A DNA stretch of 64,000 nt from contig OX419340.1 in assembly GCA_948470475.1 (NCBI GenBank), positions 12,138,002 through 12,202,001 of the forward strand, given 5' to 3'. A program made the translations under genes and the position numbers. Below, in pieces: positions 1 to 13,980 of this stretch. This stretch comes from Galaxea fascicularis (Eukaryota > Cnidaria > Anthozoa > Scleractinia > Euphylliidae). Positions within the stretch are counted from its first letter, which is position 1, and the number at the start of each line of letters is the position of its first letter. Under the pieces are notes generated by a model, which saw nothing but the letters and a program-made list of their open reading frames with translations, was not told the DNA's origin and searched no databases.

Positions 1-8
1 TGTTGCAG

Positions 9-1870
9 GTCTAGGCGAGTGCCATGATATGAGCAAGGCTTTTGTGCCAGGTGGCTGTCCAGCAAACACCTACATTGTTGGACAAGTGGCAACCTTGCAA
101 GCAAGTATTGATGCTGCTATCACTAAGGTACAGAATTACTGGCACTTAATCTAGAGTTACTTCGGGGTATGCTATACTGCAAAAACTGGTGTTTCATGTA
201 AAAGTGTATCAAAGCATTCATTGACGTCACTATGCAGGTTGGGTAGGTGGGGGGCATTAATGCAGAACAAAAAATATCCATATGTGAAGTCTCCAGAGGT
301 TGGCATCTCTGCTTGTTTTAATACATCATTTCTGAGATAGTTGCATGTGCCCCACCCCTCTCCTCCATTAAGGGTCTGAATAATAACATTCCGCAGAGAT
401 TTTTAGTTATGAATTATTGAGCTATTATGTACAGCATGAAGTACTTACAACATATACATGTCTTATTAAATCACAGCTACAATAGTAAGTTATTGGAATT
501 TGTTTCTTTAAAGATTGAGTCCAATCTCCCATACTATGTGGTTCCAAATATTCAAGCACAGATGATGCCAAAAGACCCTTTCACTCCATCAGTAGCAGGC
601 TTCTCAGTGACAGCATCAGTTTACATGGTGTTGGCTTTTTCACCTTACATCACTGTACTACTAATATACTTGGTACAAGAGAAGGAACAGAAGCTGAAAG
701 AATTGATGAGAATCATGGGCATGTCTGACATAGCATACTGGTTTTCATGGTTTTCTACCTACGCCATCATCCTGTTTTTCGCTATCATTGTTCTAAATGC
801 TATCATGGTTCCCGCAGGATTGCTAGGCGGAAGTAACTATGTTGTCATGGTTATAGTCTTCTACTTGTACGGCTTGTCTATCATCATGTTCTCCTTTATG
901 TTGACTCCTTTCTTCAAAGTTGCCAAAACTGCAGGTGTTGTGGCTTCAATATTGACAGCTGTGTTAGGGGTCATTGCCATCCCTCTGATCAATGCTGATG
1001 TTGCTGATGCTGGCAGATGGGCAGTGTCGCTATTCTCACCAACAGCATTTGCTCTTGCCATATCTCAGGTACCTTAGATCAATTTTGATTACTGTATGAA
1101 CAATATTATTTACTCAGACTTGCGACTCAGGGTTAGCAGCATAATGGATTGTTGCAGTTCCAGTCAACAGCCATACTTTCCTCATAGAAGGTCAATAGAA
1201 ATTCCCAAGGGGAGGGAGGCAGCAAAAAAACAAATTTTAAAGAAAAATATGGAGCTAAATTAGAACTTCTAGCAGGGTAGGGTGGGTGCAAAACAAAACC
1301 CTTCTGTGGGGGGCTGGGTATGGATATTTTTGAAAGCACACAATTTACTGAGCCAAAGACAGGATGGGAAGGTAATTTGGCTCATATCTTCCTTTCCTCT
1401 CAAAACCAGTAAATTATACTTTCCTTATCCTATGTTCTAATTCCACCCCTCAAGCTTTACCAAAATGGAGGACTTGGGTTAAGTTGTGATTAAGGTACAT
1501 AATATGCCTTTTCTTCATTTCTTAATAATAATAATTGATTTATTGTCTTTTTTAAGGCTGTAGATAATGAAGGTTTGCAGTTTAGCAATTTAGCCACCAA
1601 AGGAGATTTTCCTCCAATCAACTATGTTGTCATGTTGATAGTTGACATTGTACTGTACTTTCTGCTGGCACTCTATCTTGATGCAGTGATTCCAGCAGAA
1701 TATGGTCAACGAAAACCTCCTTACTTCATCTTCATGCCTTCTTTCTGGAAAAGTTTATTTGTTGGCAAGAAAGGAAATACCCTCGCCAGACAAAGGTCAG
1801 CAAGAGAGCAAGTGGCTTCTGAAGATATAGAGGCTGTGCATGCTGACATGCATGGAAATGAAGCAATAAG
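9..1870 (+). CDS. ABCA5: ABCA5-like exons 1-3 in window: end of luminal loop 1 and TMD1
   Basis: Three exons (9-127, 514-1068, 1557-1870) joined in phase 0, 0 and then 2. The first encodes luminal loop sequence with two cysteines ([14 protein letters not shown]). The second holds the [14 protein letters not shown] motif that follows helix 2 in ABCA proteins, then a run of hydrophobic helices ([32 protein letters not shown]). The third carries the last TMD1 helix and the family-typical [19 protein letters not shown] turn into the cytosol. The acceptor of exon 2 is a weaker AAG rather than CAG or TAG, so its exact start is the least certain junction here. Confidence 0.88.
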
Positions 1871-4800
1871 GTAACATATTGCTCCTATACACAGATACAC
1901 ATTTGGTCTCAGTAAATTATCTGGGAATGTCCTGTGAATAAAGCTTTTTAAAGCAACTGGTAATTTAACAGAGCTTTCGATAAACATTTCAGTAGCAAGT
2001 GTGATGTTTTGGAATGGTTGTAATCTGCATTATACCAAGTAACTATACAATATCTTTGGTATTCAACATAATGTGTTCCCTTAAAAGCCGCCATTTGGTA
2101 GCTGCTGATCACGCCTTGCATGCAGACCTGTGTGGAAGCATCATCACACTCCCTCTGGTTCTCATGGCCAATACTTTGACAGTTTCAGCCCACATACCTC
2201 AATATTGCGAATTGCAGTGGAAGGCTGAATAGGTCATTTTTCTACAGAGAAATATTTTCTTGGTCTTACCTACTGTACATGTGTTTGAACTAGAAATAGT
2301 ATTGGAAACATGTACTACTGGGGCCCTAAACCAAGTAAGGCTGCTAAACTGAGAAAAAAGTTTGGCCAAGAAGTTGTGGCCCTCTCTTCTAAAGGGTCCA
2401 TAAAAACTCTGACCCCCCTTACCCCATTAAAAATAACTGTGACCTCCCGTAAAAGGTATTTTTTTTAAATGGCCTGCCCCAAAGTGAGGCTAAAAAAATA
2501 GTGACCCCCTCCCCCCCCAAATATAGTAGCCCTCCCCACTAAATAATGACCGGTCCCTTACTTCTAGGGAGAATTGGGCGTTACAAGTACATGTACATCA
2601 CAACACAATCACAATTCAAACACAAGACACCACATAGGTATATCTATTAGTTCACTGGTGTATAAGCTTCAATTCATGAAAAACAAAACATAAAATTCAG
2701 TGTTTAATTATTGGTTAATTTACAGTGCAACGCGCCTTACTGTGGCCACCCAACAAACATTTTTACAAGTTAGCCACAAAGGGTTTGTGAATTTGATTGA
2801 GAAACATGCCGCCATTTGGTTGTTGCGTGTTGAAACTTTCTACGGAGTCGTGTCTGTCAATCAAATTTGTATACCTTGATCAATGGCTAACTTGTAAAAG
2901 TGTTCGTTGGGTGGCCATGGTAAGGTGCGTCACACTGTAACAGTCTGTAAACATAATTTCATGTATCTGTCTTCTTAATTTAGAATTCACAAACTGAGAA
3001 AAGTCTTCAATAGAAAAGAGGAAATTGTTGCAGTTGATAGTAAGTCAAAGAACGTTTGACAGTGCAACAGCTTCAACGTTACCAATCAGAGACAGTTTTG
3101 TTGACAAAGAATTTCGACTTTGTGATTTTCAAAGCCAATTTTCAAAGTCTTTTGTTATACATAACTTTAAGGGACACAATATTAGTTTATCTAGATGTGC
3201 CCCTCTTCTCCCCCTCCAATATGCAATGTAAATTAATTTAAGTGTTGTAATTTTGTATCATGCGTTTTTTTTATTTTATTATTGTCACTATACTGCTTTC
3301 TCACGCTATATCAACATAATTATGTATCAGCTAGGGTTTGAAGGAACAAATAAAATAAAAAAATAAAAATAAAAAAATTTGCCGGCTTCCACTTATTATG
3401 AAGTTTTTTGGCTGGATTAAAGGCCATTTCTTGTTTTCAACTTGTTTATAAATTTCGACAGGTCAGTAAATCCCGAAGTTTGGTCGCAGTCTCTTCAAAA
3501 TATAATTGCTTTTTTCGGTGATATTTTGGATCTGTTGCGTCTGTTCCCACTGCCAAGTTTTCATTTGCTTTGATAACCAAAAAGTCGAAGTTCTTTGTTA
3601 ACAAAACTGTCTCTGATTGGCTAAAAAAAACCTCAGGTGGCATCGGTTGAAGCCGAATGTACTGTAACTTAATAATTGATTAATGCAAAATACTTGACCT
3701 ACCTGTTGTTTTAAAACTCAATCCCTGAAAGCCTATATGACACAGTTACCTTTTTATGCTCCATAACACGCTCAAGTTACTTGCCACAAGTATCGTCTGC
3801 CTTTCTGTCGTTGGTTATTTCTTGCTTTCATAAAAACAATGTGATTTTAAAATTTAGTAATTATCCAGATATCGACACCCCAGGCTTGCGCTCATTAGCA
3901 GTCTTTTGACCCCTTTTGATTTGAGCTAGTTGCTATCAAGTATTTGTCTTTATCAGGAGTGAGCATGGATATTTACGAAGGACAAGTCACAGCTCTTTTA
4001 GGTCACAATGGAGCAGGCAAAACAACCCTGATATCTTTGATTACGGGAATGGTTCCTGCCTCTGAAGGATATGCCACTGTATATGGAATGGACATCACAG
4101 ATCAGAATCAGATGCATAAAATAAGAAAGCTTATCGGTAATGAAGTCATTTTAATAAATAACTACCTCTTAATGACCAAGTTTGAGGTCCGTAAGTAAGT
4201 TACGGGCCCTTATTTTTTCCCATTGATTAATGGCCCTGCATGCTTTGTGCTTGGGCCATTAATCAACTGGAAAAAACTCGGTCAGTAACTTAATAAGCAT
4301 GGACCAAGAAAACGAGGTGATAAGATATTATTTTATTATATCTCTGAGGTTGAAGTCAAGGAACCACTTTCAAATCTGGCAGGCCATGAAGTGCAATTTG
4401 GCCCGCAAAATTGACCAATCATAGCGCTTGACCACTAACTGAGAAATAACACATCACAGAGTATTAATTAATTAACATGGTGGTGTTGTCTGATGAACAT
4501 TGATTCAGTGTTTTTTCCTGTTTTAGGCGTGTGTCCACAACAAAACGTGTTGTTTGATTTTCTGACTGTGAAGGAACATCTAGAGTTCTACTCTGGGTTA
4601 AAAGAAGTAACAGGAGATGCGACCGATCGTATGGTAATGTGCGACTTTGTCTTCAAGTTAACAAAACATACTTAAAGAATGAACAGGGAATTTTTTTTTC
4701 TTAAGACAGTAAGACAGAATACAGTATACAAGGAGTTGTATAAATTAAAGATAAATAAGACAGTATAAATACATCGCTAAATTTTAAAATACAAGCCGAA

Positions 4801-7800
4801 AGTGGTATTTACATGACTGGAATCAAAGATAACTGTTTACATAAATATGTCTTCAACAGTAGAAATTAAACTGGTAATAATTAACACCAAGTGACAGAAA
4901 CCCTAGATATACCTCTTACTAACCAAGTTCGAGGTCGGTACTGTAAGTTACGGCCCAAGTTTTCTCCCGTTCGCTTATGGCCCAATCGCGAAGCGCGCGG
5001 GCCATAAATCAACGGGAAAAACGAGGATTCGTAACTTACAGTACGGACCGAGAAAACGAGGTCAGTAAGATATTTATCATATCCCTGAGGTTAATCAGGC
5101 GCGCGGGAAAGGAAACTTTCAAATGTAGCGGGCCGTACAGAAGAATACGGCCCGCAAAATTGACCAATCACAGCGAGCGTACTAACTGAGAGATATCATA
5201 AGACTTGTGAATGATAAAAGCGACGAGGACTATCAGTGATCACGAAAAATAATGTAAACAAGGAAAAGTTAGTCTGCGCTACAGACGGAAATTATTGAAA
5301 TTACTGCTGATAAATACTGGTATAGTTGACTGTGTCAGAGTGGAAGCTAGGAAAAATTGGCCGCTATAAAATTTGAGCTTTGTTACAGACTTAAACCAGG
5401 TTTTTAGCCATTGCAAAAATGCGGGATGTGAGATACTTTCCGTTTTTCATTTGAAGGGTGTTTTTTAGTGAAAAGGATATACCTCGCTATTTGGCCAAGA
5501 CTCTCTAAATTCGCATTACGTTTAGTAATTACAGACTGGTACATTGTCAGAAATGAAGTTCTGTGCTTATTTTGAGATTCGATAGCGTGGTTTGACTTTA
5601 GGTTAAAACTATAGCATGTAAATCACTTTGGAATAGTCGGGAAATCGTGAGAACTAGAATTTATATGCTACTGACGACTTGGTGTGTGCATACTAATCTA
5701 TTTTTTCAGTTTTTTTTTTGCTTTCAATGACTTTTATACAAAAATTTTTCACGACTTTCAATGTAAAAGAGCTCATCCATTTTATACCCTTTATAAGTTA
5801 TTGTTGTGTTGGCTCTTGAAGGTTAATCAGCTGTTGAAAGATGTGGACCTGGCTGATCAGAAAGACACGCTGTCGAAAGATTTGAGTGGTGGACAGAAGA
5901 GGAAGCTTTGTGTTGGAATGGCGCTTGTCGGAGATCCAAAGGTACACTGTGATGTATAGGACTGTCCAGGGATATTCATTTAAATTAAAGAGTCTGCGTA
6001 CAATTAGTATAAATCTACTATAACGTTCTATCACGAATGCCAGTCGCTCATTGGCTATCCTCCTCGCTATCTATTCTGTGATAGATAGTGGGTAGCGTTT
6101 GTCAACAAAATGGCGGCCGCTTGTTCGCGTTTTCAAAGTGTACTGAACTGTGAAACAATTAGATTATTCCCTCTCGATTTCTATGCGCGATAGCTGATTC
6201 GGGCTGCGCCCTCATCAGCTATCACGCGACAGAAATCTGGAGCTCATAATGCAATTGTTAAGTAAAAGAACTTTTAAGTTTGAACTGATTTAGAGGGAGT
6301 GCAATTATTTGAAAGGGAATGAAAATCCCAATATGAGGAAAAGAAATACCACAAAGATCAGTTTAGCCCTTCCTTTATGGAAATTGTTCTTCGTTAAAGT
6401 CTTGCTGGGGACGCATTCATATGGGACTTAATTGAGGAAATGGAATATTTGAAATAGAAAATGTGTGTTTCTTGGAGACTTTTTCTGTTTGGAATAGCAT
6501 TCCATCCGTTCTTTGAATGTATTCTTGTTTTACTGGGAATAAAAGTGGCGGGAAAATCGTGCGCAACTGGAAACCATATTCAGGCGCTCGGCCCAGACTA
6601 TTCCGAGCGTTTATCTCGGGTAACATTCACTAATGACAATAATTGCTAAAGTATTCCTTTTTCAGAATATGTTTTCTTTTGGAAAACGATTTTCCGCGCA
6701 TTCTTTTACTCCGAAACTAGTTAGATTCTTGACTTGTAGAACGCCTTATTGTTAGGGTTCCTGTAGTGTGATGTTTAGCAATAACAAGAACAATTAAGAA
6801 GTTTTATTTTTGTGTGTGTGAAAAAGGTGGTGATATTGGATGAACCTACGAGTGGAATGGATCCATATTCTCGTCGTCTGATGTGGTCACTGTTACAGGA
6901 AAAGTGCAAAGACAGGGTGGTCCTGCTGACAACGCATTTCATGGATGAAGCCGACGTTTTAGCTGGTAATGTGGCCTTGCAGGGGGTGTTCTGGTGTCGC
7001 GTTGTCGCTCGTTTGCGACTCTGTCCGTCTCCTGTTTGGTTAGGGACAAATGTCGCTGTCGCAAAGAAAAAAATAGGACCTCACTCTTTCACTCTTTCAA
7101 CGTGATGACATAGTGGGTAGAAGTCTCTACAAGACTTTACCCACAACAAAGAGGGATTAAAACTGAATAGTCCCTGTCGAAGACTGTCGCGCTATTCCTG
7201 CCAATTTCTGTCGGTTGTCGTTGTTTTAGGAAAAGATTGTAGCCTTTTTGCGGAGCCATGTCGCTTGTCGCTTCTACCCCTTGGAAGGGCTTGGTAAATG
7301 TGCTCGCTTGACCTTAGGAACCGTTCATTTTTTATGGGATGAGAGGGGGGAGCTGGTGGGATTTGGGGGAGTGTCATTTGCAAATTGTATGACACCTGCA
7401 GCTTACCCGTTTTAGTGACATGACCCCCCTTAAAAAGAATTTTTTTGAGATGACTCCTCCCCCTCCCCCCAAAGTTACGCCAGCCATTTTGCCACTCTTT
7501 TGAGGATGCCAAGGAGATAAGTAGAAATTCCACGTTTAGAATCCCATTGTTGCGCAGCTTATTTTCATTAGAAGCAAGCTTTTTTTCTTATTTAAAGATA
7601 CCTACTATACACTTCCTTGCCTCAAACAGTAACGGTCTTGATGTGTTTGTTTTGTGCAGACTACAAGGCCATTTTGTCCAAAGGAAAGGTTCGTTGTGCG
7701 GGAACATCGCTATTTTTGAAGAATCGTTTTGGAATTGGATACCACCTGACGTAAGTCAACATGGACCTGTGGGAAACCGCTTCCCTTAAGTTCGTTTTAA

Positions 7801-10800
7801 TAGAATTATTGTAAAGTCACCTCTCCTATTTCAGCAGTTTTGATTCTAAAACTGTTGCATCACTGTACACTGTACTGTGGTCTACGGAACTTGAAAATGA
7901 ATGGGTCCATTTTTTTTCAGCATGGCTCTTGCTGATGATTGTGACACAGGACGTCTGATTGAGCTTGTTCAAAGCAAGGTTCAAGGTGCTGAAGTCATTC
8001 GACATCATGGCAAAGAAATGGCATTTGCTCTTCCTATGGAGCAGGTTGCCTGTTTTCCAGGTATTTTCACTTAGCACTTTGAAATTCACTGTCTATTGAC
8101 CCTTCCCAGACCTGGCTTCTTTTCATGTCCTGCAACTGGGAAGGTTTTTTCGACCCCCCTTCAGAACTCCGAGAAACTGCAGGGTATGTCATTGGATGCG
8201 GCATATACATCACTAGTTCTATCACTATGTCCGTTTGCGCCAATCTTGGATCCATCATCTTCACAGAATTAAGATTAAATCAAAACCGTAGCTGAACAGA
8301 CCCACTGAATTTACCTGTTTGTGCTGCAATTCAAAACAGAAACACATATGGATACGTTTCATACGTGCAAACATAATACGGGTCTTCCGTCTTCACTACT
8401 TAGAACTGCTCAAGATGCGGCCATAACCATAGAAGTTGTTTCCGTACCTTTCCCCTGCCTTTAAGGGGGCGTGTTTTTCACTGACCAACCTTTCTTAGAT
8501 CTTATGGCCCACTCATGTGCTTCTGCTATGGCGGTGGAGAAAAGCGTAATTGTTTCAGTTACGTTGTCGGGAAGCCAGAGGCCTTTTTATGGCAATTTTC
8601 CAGCCCATTTTCGCCACTGCATTCGCAAAGGCAGACTCAAGTCCTGACTGGGCTCGGATGAATGGCTCTCGGTTAGAAATATTGCTTCGGGAAGAAAAGA
8701 GTTTCAGCCATCTGATAGCGGAAACCACCAAAGTTAACTTAAAGTCTCTTCTAAGGAATATGCGTTTTAAAAACAAGTAAAACATAGAGTCAAAACAAAG
8801 AAGGAGTATGTATGTATGTAAAACTTTATTTATACACGGAGAATCATCAGTTAAGCTAAAAGTTAAAAACTAAGACTCATTGCAACTGTTTGTTGGAATC
8901 CGATATGCCAGATACCTCCTTAATACTCCGTTTAGACTGCCCAATAAAGCCAACGTTTTTTAATCTTGGGGCAAGTTATTCCACTTGGACGCGTATGTTT
9001 GTGTTATGTCGTATCGGTGGTGTCCTTCCTACGTACCAGCCTTTTCAGTAGAACACTAGCGCGGGGATTTGGGCGCGCGAGAACGTGAAGTGAAGGAGAG
9101 GGGGAGGGGGGGGGGGATTCAGGCGCATGATAACGCGAACGGAGGGGGACGGGGAAGGGGGAATTCCTGCGCGCGCCTATCGCGCTTCGCGCTTCTCGTT
9201 TCCCTATCTCTCTCCTGCTACACAGGCTAATGAAACAGGAATGAAGTCGATATTTCTCTATTGTCCTGTTTTTGGCTAGATCTTCTAAAAGCCCTGGAAG
9301 CGAACAACGACGGCGCTGAGGGCTGTGCTGCACCACTGTTGGGCGTGACCAGCTATGGCGTCTCTATGACAACACTAGAGGAGGTTTTTCTCCAATTGGA
9401 AGACACCAGTGAAGAGACTGAAGGTTCAACAGATGAGGCTGAAACAACTCAAGTCAGTTTTATTTTAAACAAAACTTTATTTAGTCACTATTTTTATTAT
9501 CCTGTAATCTGGTGGAAAAGAATCAGGATACTAGAAGATACTCGAACATCAATAGATCTCAGGACGTTTCAGAATTTTAAAAACAACACAACGTTTTTTA
9601 AAAACACGTTTCAACAGAATCTTCTGTCATCTTCAGTTTAAATTACAAAGTACAGAGTCGAAATCTGCTACTATCTAGACCTTTTAACGTTTAAGAACTC
9701 TTTATCTAAATTCGATCTTGCTGCTTTAATATGATTATATTGTAAATAGTTTTCTCTTTATTATTATATTAGCTTTTGTAATTCTTTCTTTTTAGTTTTG
9801 ATTTATATATTATCTTTTATGTATTATAGTTTTAATAGATTTATTTAGCTCGGTCAAACTAGCACCTCGTGTGCTATGTAGTTACCGAGTTTAAACAAGG
9901 TTTTTTGTTAGTATTGTGTTCAACATAGCCTCTGCTCCTGCCACCCACCCACTCGCTTGTTTTTTCAGTAATAATTCTCATAATTTTCTCGAACTGATTG
10001 AGACTACGAGCAGTCCCTCCCGTTTGCCGCTTAATTTGTTGAGCTTGAGGCGAAAATAAAAACCGACGCGAGAAAAAATGGCCGCGCGAAAGCTAGACGC
10101 TTCCCCCTCGCGTCCAGATTTCGCACGGACCGTTAGCGACGATTTGGGAGACTTTCTTTAAAGAATGAAATTCGCAAGAAATTTATCCTTCACTCCACTG
10201 ATGGTGCAGTTTTAGGTCATTCGCTAATTATACACGCCTTCAAATCATCTAGTGTTTCTGAACGATAACCAGTCTTTAGTCCAAAAGAGAGAAATTGGAG
10301 AGAATCTGGATTTTAAAGACTGTCGAACACATTGTATTTAAAGGATGTTACCGCGCGTGATACGAGGATGGGCGAACAGCTCCTAGCGCCCCCTCAGGAA
10401 CCCGTCACCATTCAGGATGGAACCTCTAGAGTTTCCGGCTCAGTTAATGCGTTAAACAATGCAGGAGTGGAGCTGAATAACGCGGAGCTGAGGGCCAATT
10501 CACAGAAACCAGTGTGGAAGGGAAAACAACAGCTGTTGGGGTTGCTCAAGGTATGTCAGTCACATTACAGTAACGAGGTCTCGTTTACCACCCCATAGCC
10601 TGTTCCAGACGAAACTACAAAACTCCTGAGATCAGTAAACGGGTTTCACACCACCGGGGCAGAGCTAAGGTGGTCAGAACGTACGGAAAGGTCAAAGCAA
10701 TCTGTGCAGAAGACAAAGCAACAGCTGTTAGGTTTAATAAAGGTATGTGCACCAGTCAGCCCATGCATCGCGCTGGAACTCTTCTCTCTTTCTCCCATTC

Positions 10801-13679
10801 TTAGTTTCCCTTTGTACAAAGTCGTTGTCTGTGGCCGATTTAACTGGAACTAATAAAATCAATTAACTCTTTACTTACATAAGAAAGCTTTCAAGTCTAA
10901 ACCTGAAAATTTTACCGCAAGTGTAACTGAGCAAACGAGTAATGATGTCTGATTGATACAAGTTGAATGCTCACTCTTGACCATTGCATCCTCAGTCGTT
11001 CAGTAAAAACTGTTTTGTTCCTCAAAATGAGTGGTATCCTAACAAATTGCTGCCGAGATAATGGTTACCCTTAGGGACTCAAAAAGTTCTTCAAAACTAC
11101 TTTATGCTGCGTAAAGAACGGATTCTCAATAAAGTACTGCACGTTATACAATAGACGATGTAAACCTCGCGTTTTGATTGGTCCAGAGCAGTTTGCGATT
11201 TACGTTTATATAGTGGACGGTGTAATCCTCGAATTTTGATTGGTCTTGACAAGTTTGCGATTACAGTGTAGACACAAGGAGTGAAGTCATGAGTCGAAAA
11301 AAGTAGGAAAAAGTGTGTGAAAGAAATAAATTCCATTTGTCATTGCGTGAGTACTCTGATAACACACGGAGGACGTCAAAGCGTAGTAAGAACCAAGAAG
11401 AACCGTCGCTGCGAGCCACAGGCGTGTAGCGTGTCTGATGTTTTTACCACGTTGTGAGGTCCTCCGTGCGTTATTAGAGTAACTAGCTCTTTTTGGAATT
11501 GTCACATTTGGGGGCTTACTGTAACTTTTCATCCACAAACTGAGAAAAAAAACCTCGCAAGTTTTCACGCTGGCATTTTGAATTCCGTAACATTAGTTTA
11601 ACATCTCTCCTGAGTTAAAAAAATTGTCATGAATTTCCAAAAAATATGCTACACAGAATAAAGAATGGCAAGAAAAATCATAAACTTTAAAGAATGAGAG
11701 AAAGAGAAGTCTGAGTGAGATCGCATCAGATGGCGACAGGTGGACATGGAGTTCGGTGGAAATGGAGAGAATTTCATGAATTGTATAACAAATGTAACTA
11801 CTGTTAACATTAAAATTAATATTTGTTGTCATTAATGCAACTTCAATGAAGATGCAAGTGCCATATCGCAGCACTCGAGCACTACTTAAGCAGGTTCTTT
11901 AGAATTTATTCTCGCTAGTGTTCATAACTGTCATACCTTCATTCTTGAACGGCGCACTTCAAATATATGGTTTACGTACATTTACCCTTATTTACCTTTC
12001 AATGAATGTCACTTGAACTTTAAAAAAATCTATCTAATTCTCCAGAAGACTCTGTCGGATGATACTCAGCGAAAATTCATTTTACACTTTCACTTCATCC
12101 CATTCTGCAAACTACCGAAGTTTATTTCTTTGGTGCTATCGAGTGTCCCTTGTTTTCTTAGATCCGTTGGCTGAACACAATCCGTTCTGCAGCCAAGATA
12201 TTTTTTATGGTTATTGTTCCACCGGTTCTGCTGATCGTGGGTCTTTCAATACTGACACGTTCCAAGGACAAGTCGAAAACTGCCAACCTTCCTCAGCCTC
12301 TACACGTTACTCCTGCTGTGTATCTGAAACCCGGGAGCAAAGAGGATTATGCCACTTATGCCCTTCTGCAGAATTCAACCAGTCGTGTTATAGGCTACGT
12401 CATGGGGTACTTCACCGATTACAATATTGCCACAAAATTGGTGCCTTCCATTGGAGGCGTCCTGAACAGTTCATCGCGTGGTCTCTATAACTTGGGTTTC
12501 ATCATCCGCCATTTTCCAGCAGCTTTCAATTTGTCCCATTCCAGTGTAAGTATTTCCTTTCGCTACGGAAACTCCCCTCCCATAAAAGAGAGATTTAGAA
12601 ATTAGATCACGTTTTTGGGAAACGGTAGAGATGACCATTTGACCAATTTTTCTCGACATTTTTCACGATTGCCGTTTGCCGATTTCAAAGTGAATTTTTT
12701 ATCATTGTCGGATAAAGTAGTGATGGTACTGTAAATCTTATTTATTTCACTTTGTACTTGGTATTGACCTCGCTAATACATCAAGGTCTCAATCTGAGAT
12801 TTCCCTGTAATGACCTCACTCTCAGTTAGTAAGTAGTATTTATTTTACGGGCGTATTTTTCGGGCCTAATGCGGAATCTGAATAAGCAGAATAGTCCGAA
12901 ACAAGAGTGGGTGAGGTATCTTCTCTTACCCCAAAACATGTGTCATTATACTTTGTTAAAATAAATGCTTGTCAGTGTAAACAGTAAGGCTGAACATGCC
13001 ACCTTTGTTTTTCTGTTAACAGCCTGGAGGCTTAAATTCAAGCTTCTTGATGCGGTATAATGACACTACAGTACATTCCGTACCCGTTGGTGTCAACATC
13101 ATGGGCTCCATACTGCACATGAATGCCTTGAAGAGTCTGAATCAAACCCCGTACCCTCTGGAGACCACCATTCTTCCATTCCCTGGCTTAAAACCCGAAT
13201 GGACGTTTGACAGCACCGCGTTCACTTCAATCCTACTGCTCGGCATATCTTTGGCTATCATCCCTGGGAGCTTTGCTATTGAAGTTGTAGCACTGCGACA
13301 GGTAAGCGGGATTTACTAACGAGTTTGACTTGAACAGACTTGTCACAAGTGTAGGGAAAAGACCCACTACAATCTTGGACAAAACTGTTTAGAAGACTGC
13401 TTCGAATAGAATTTGTTTCTTTGCCACAGAGAGAGTGTGTCTAAACCTGCTGAACGTTTTTCTAGGAATGGCAGCTTCCTAAATTCAACATTGACTAAGG
13501 CGCGTGCGGAGTATTGGGGGGGGGGGGGGGGGGCGACTGAAGCTTCCGTTGTAAGATCGTTAAGGTACACATACTGGAGAGGGATTTTCGGTTTGCGAGA
13601 GTGCTGTTCTCCCAAGATTCTAGCTGAACCGCTTCCGCTGAATAAACAGTTTAAGAATCGAACTTTTGCAAGTGAAGAG

Positions 13680-13711
<32 letters not shown>

Positions 13712-13948
13712 CTGGAAAGTAGAAGCCTGAAAAAATCAGGGCTTCAACGGGATCCGTGACCTCCGCGATACCGGTGCGATGCTCTACCAACTGAGCTATG
13801 AAGCCACACATTGGGAGCGAGGTCAATTATTGAGTTCATATTTTCCCACACAGTGAAGTGATGTGAAGTATATATGAAGTAATTCATATTTGTACTGCGG
13901 TTGTAGATCCCGTTGAAGCCCTGATTTTTTCAGACTTCTACTTTCCAG

Positions 13949-13980
<32 letters not shown>

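Noticed and set aside
12059..12490. 143-codon open frame
   Set aside because: It is the wrong frame across transporter exon 13, whose true frame gives helix 7 of TMD2.
13413..13682. Two overlapping open frames around a run of 18 G (13516-13533)
   Set aside because: They read through the homopolymer and part of a SINE; the glycine or proline run is an artefact.
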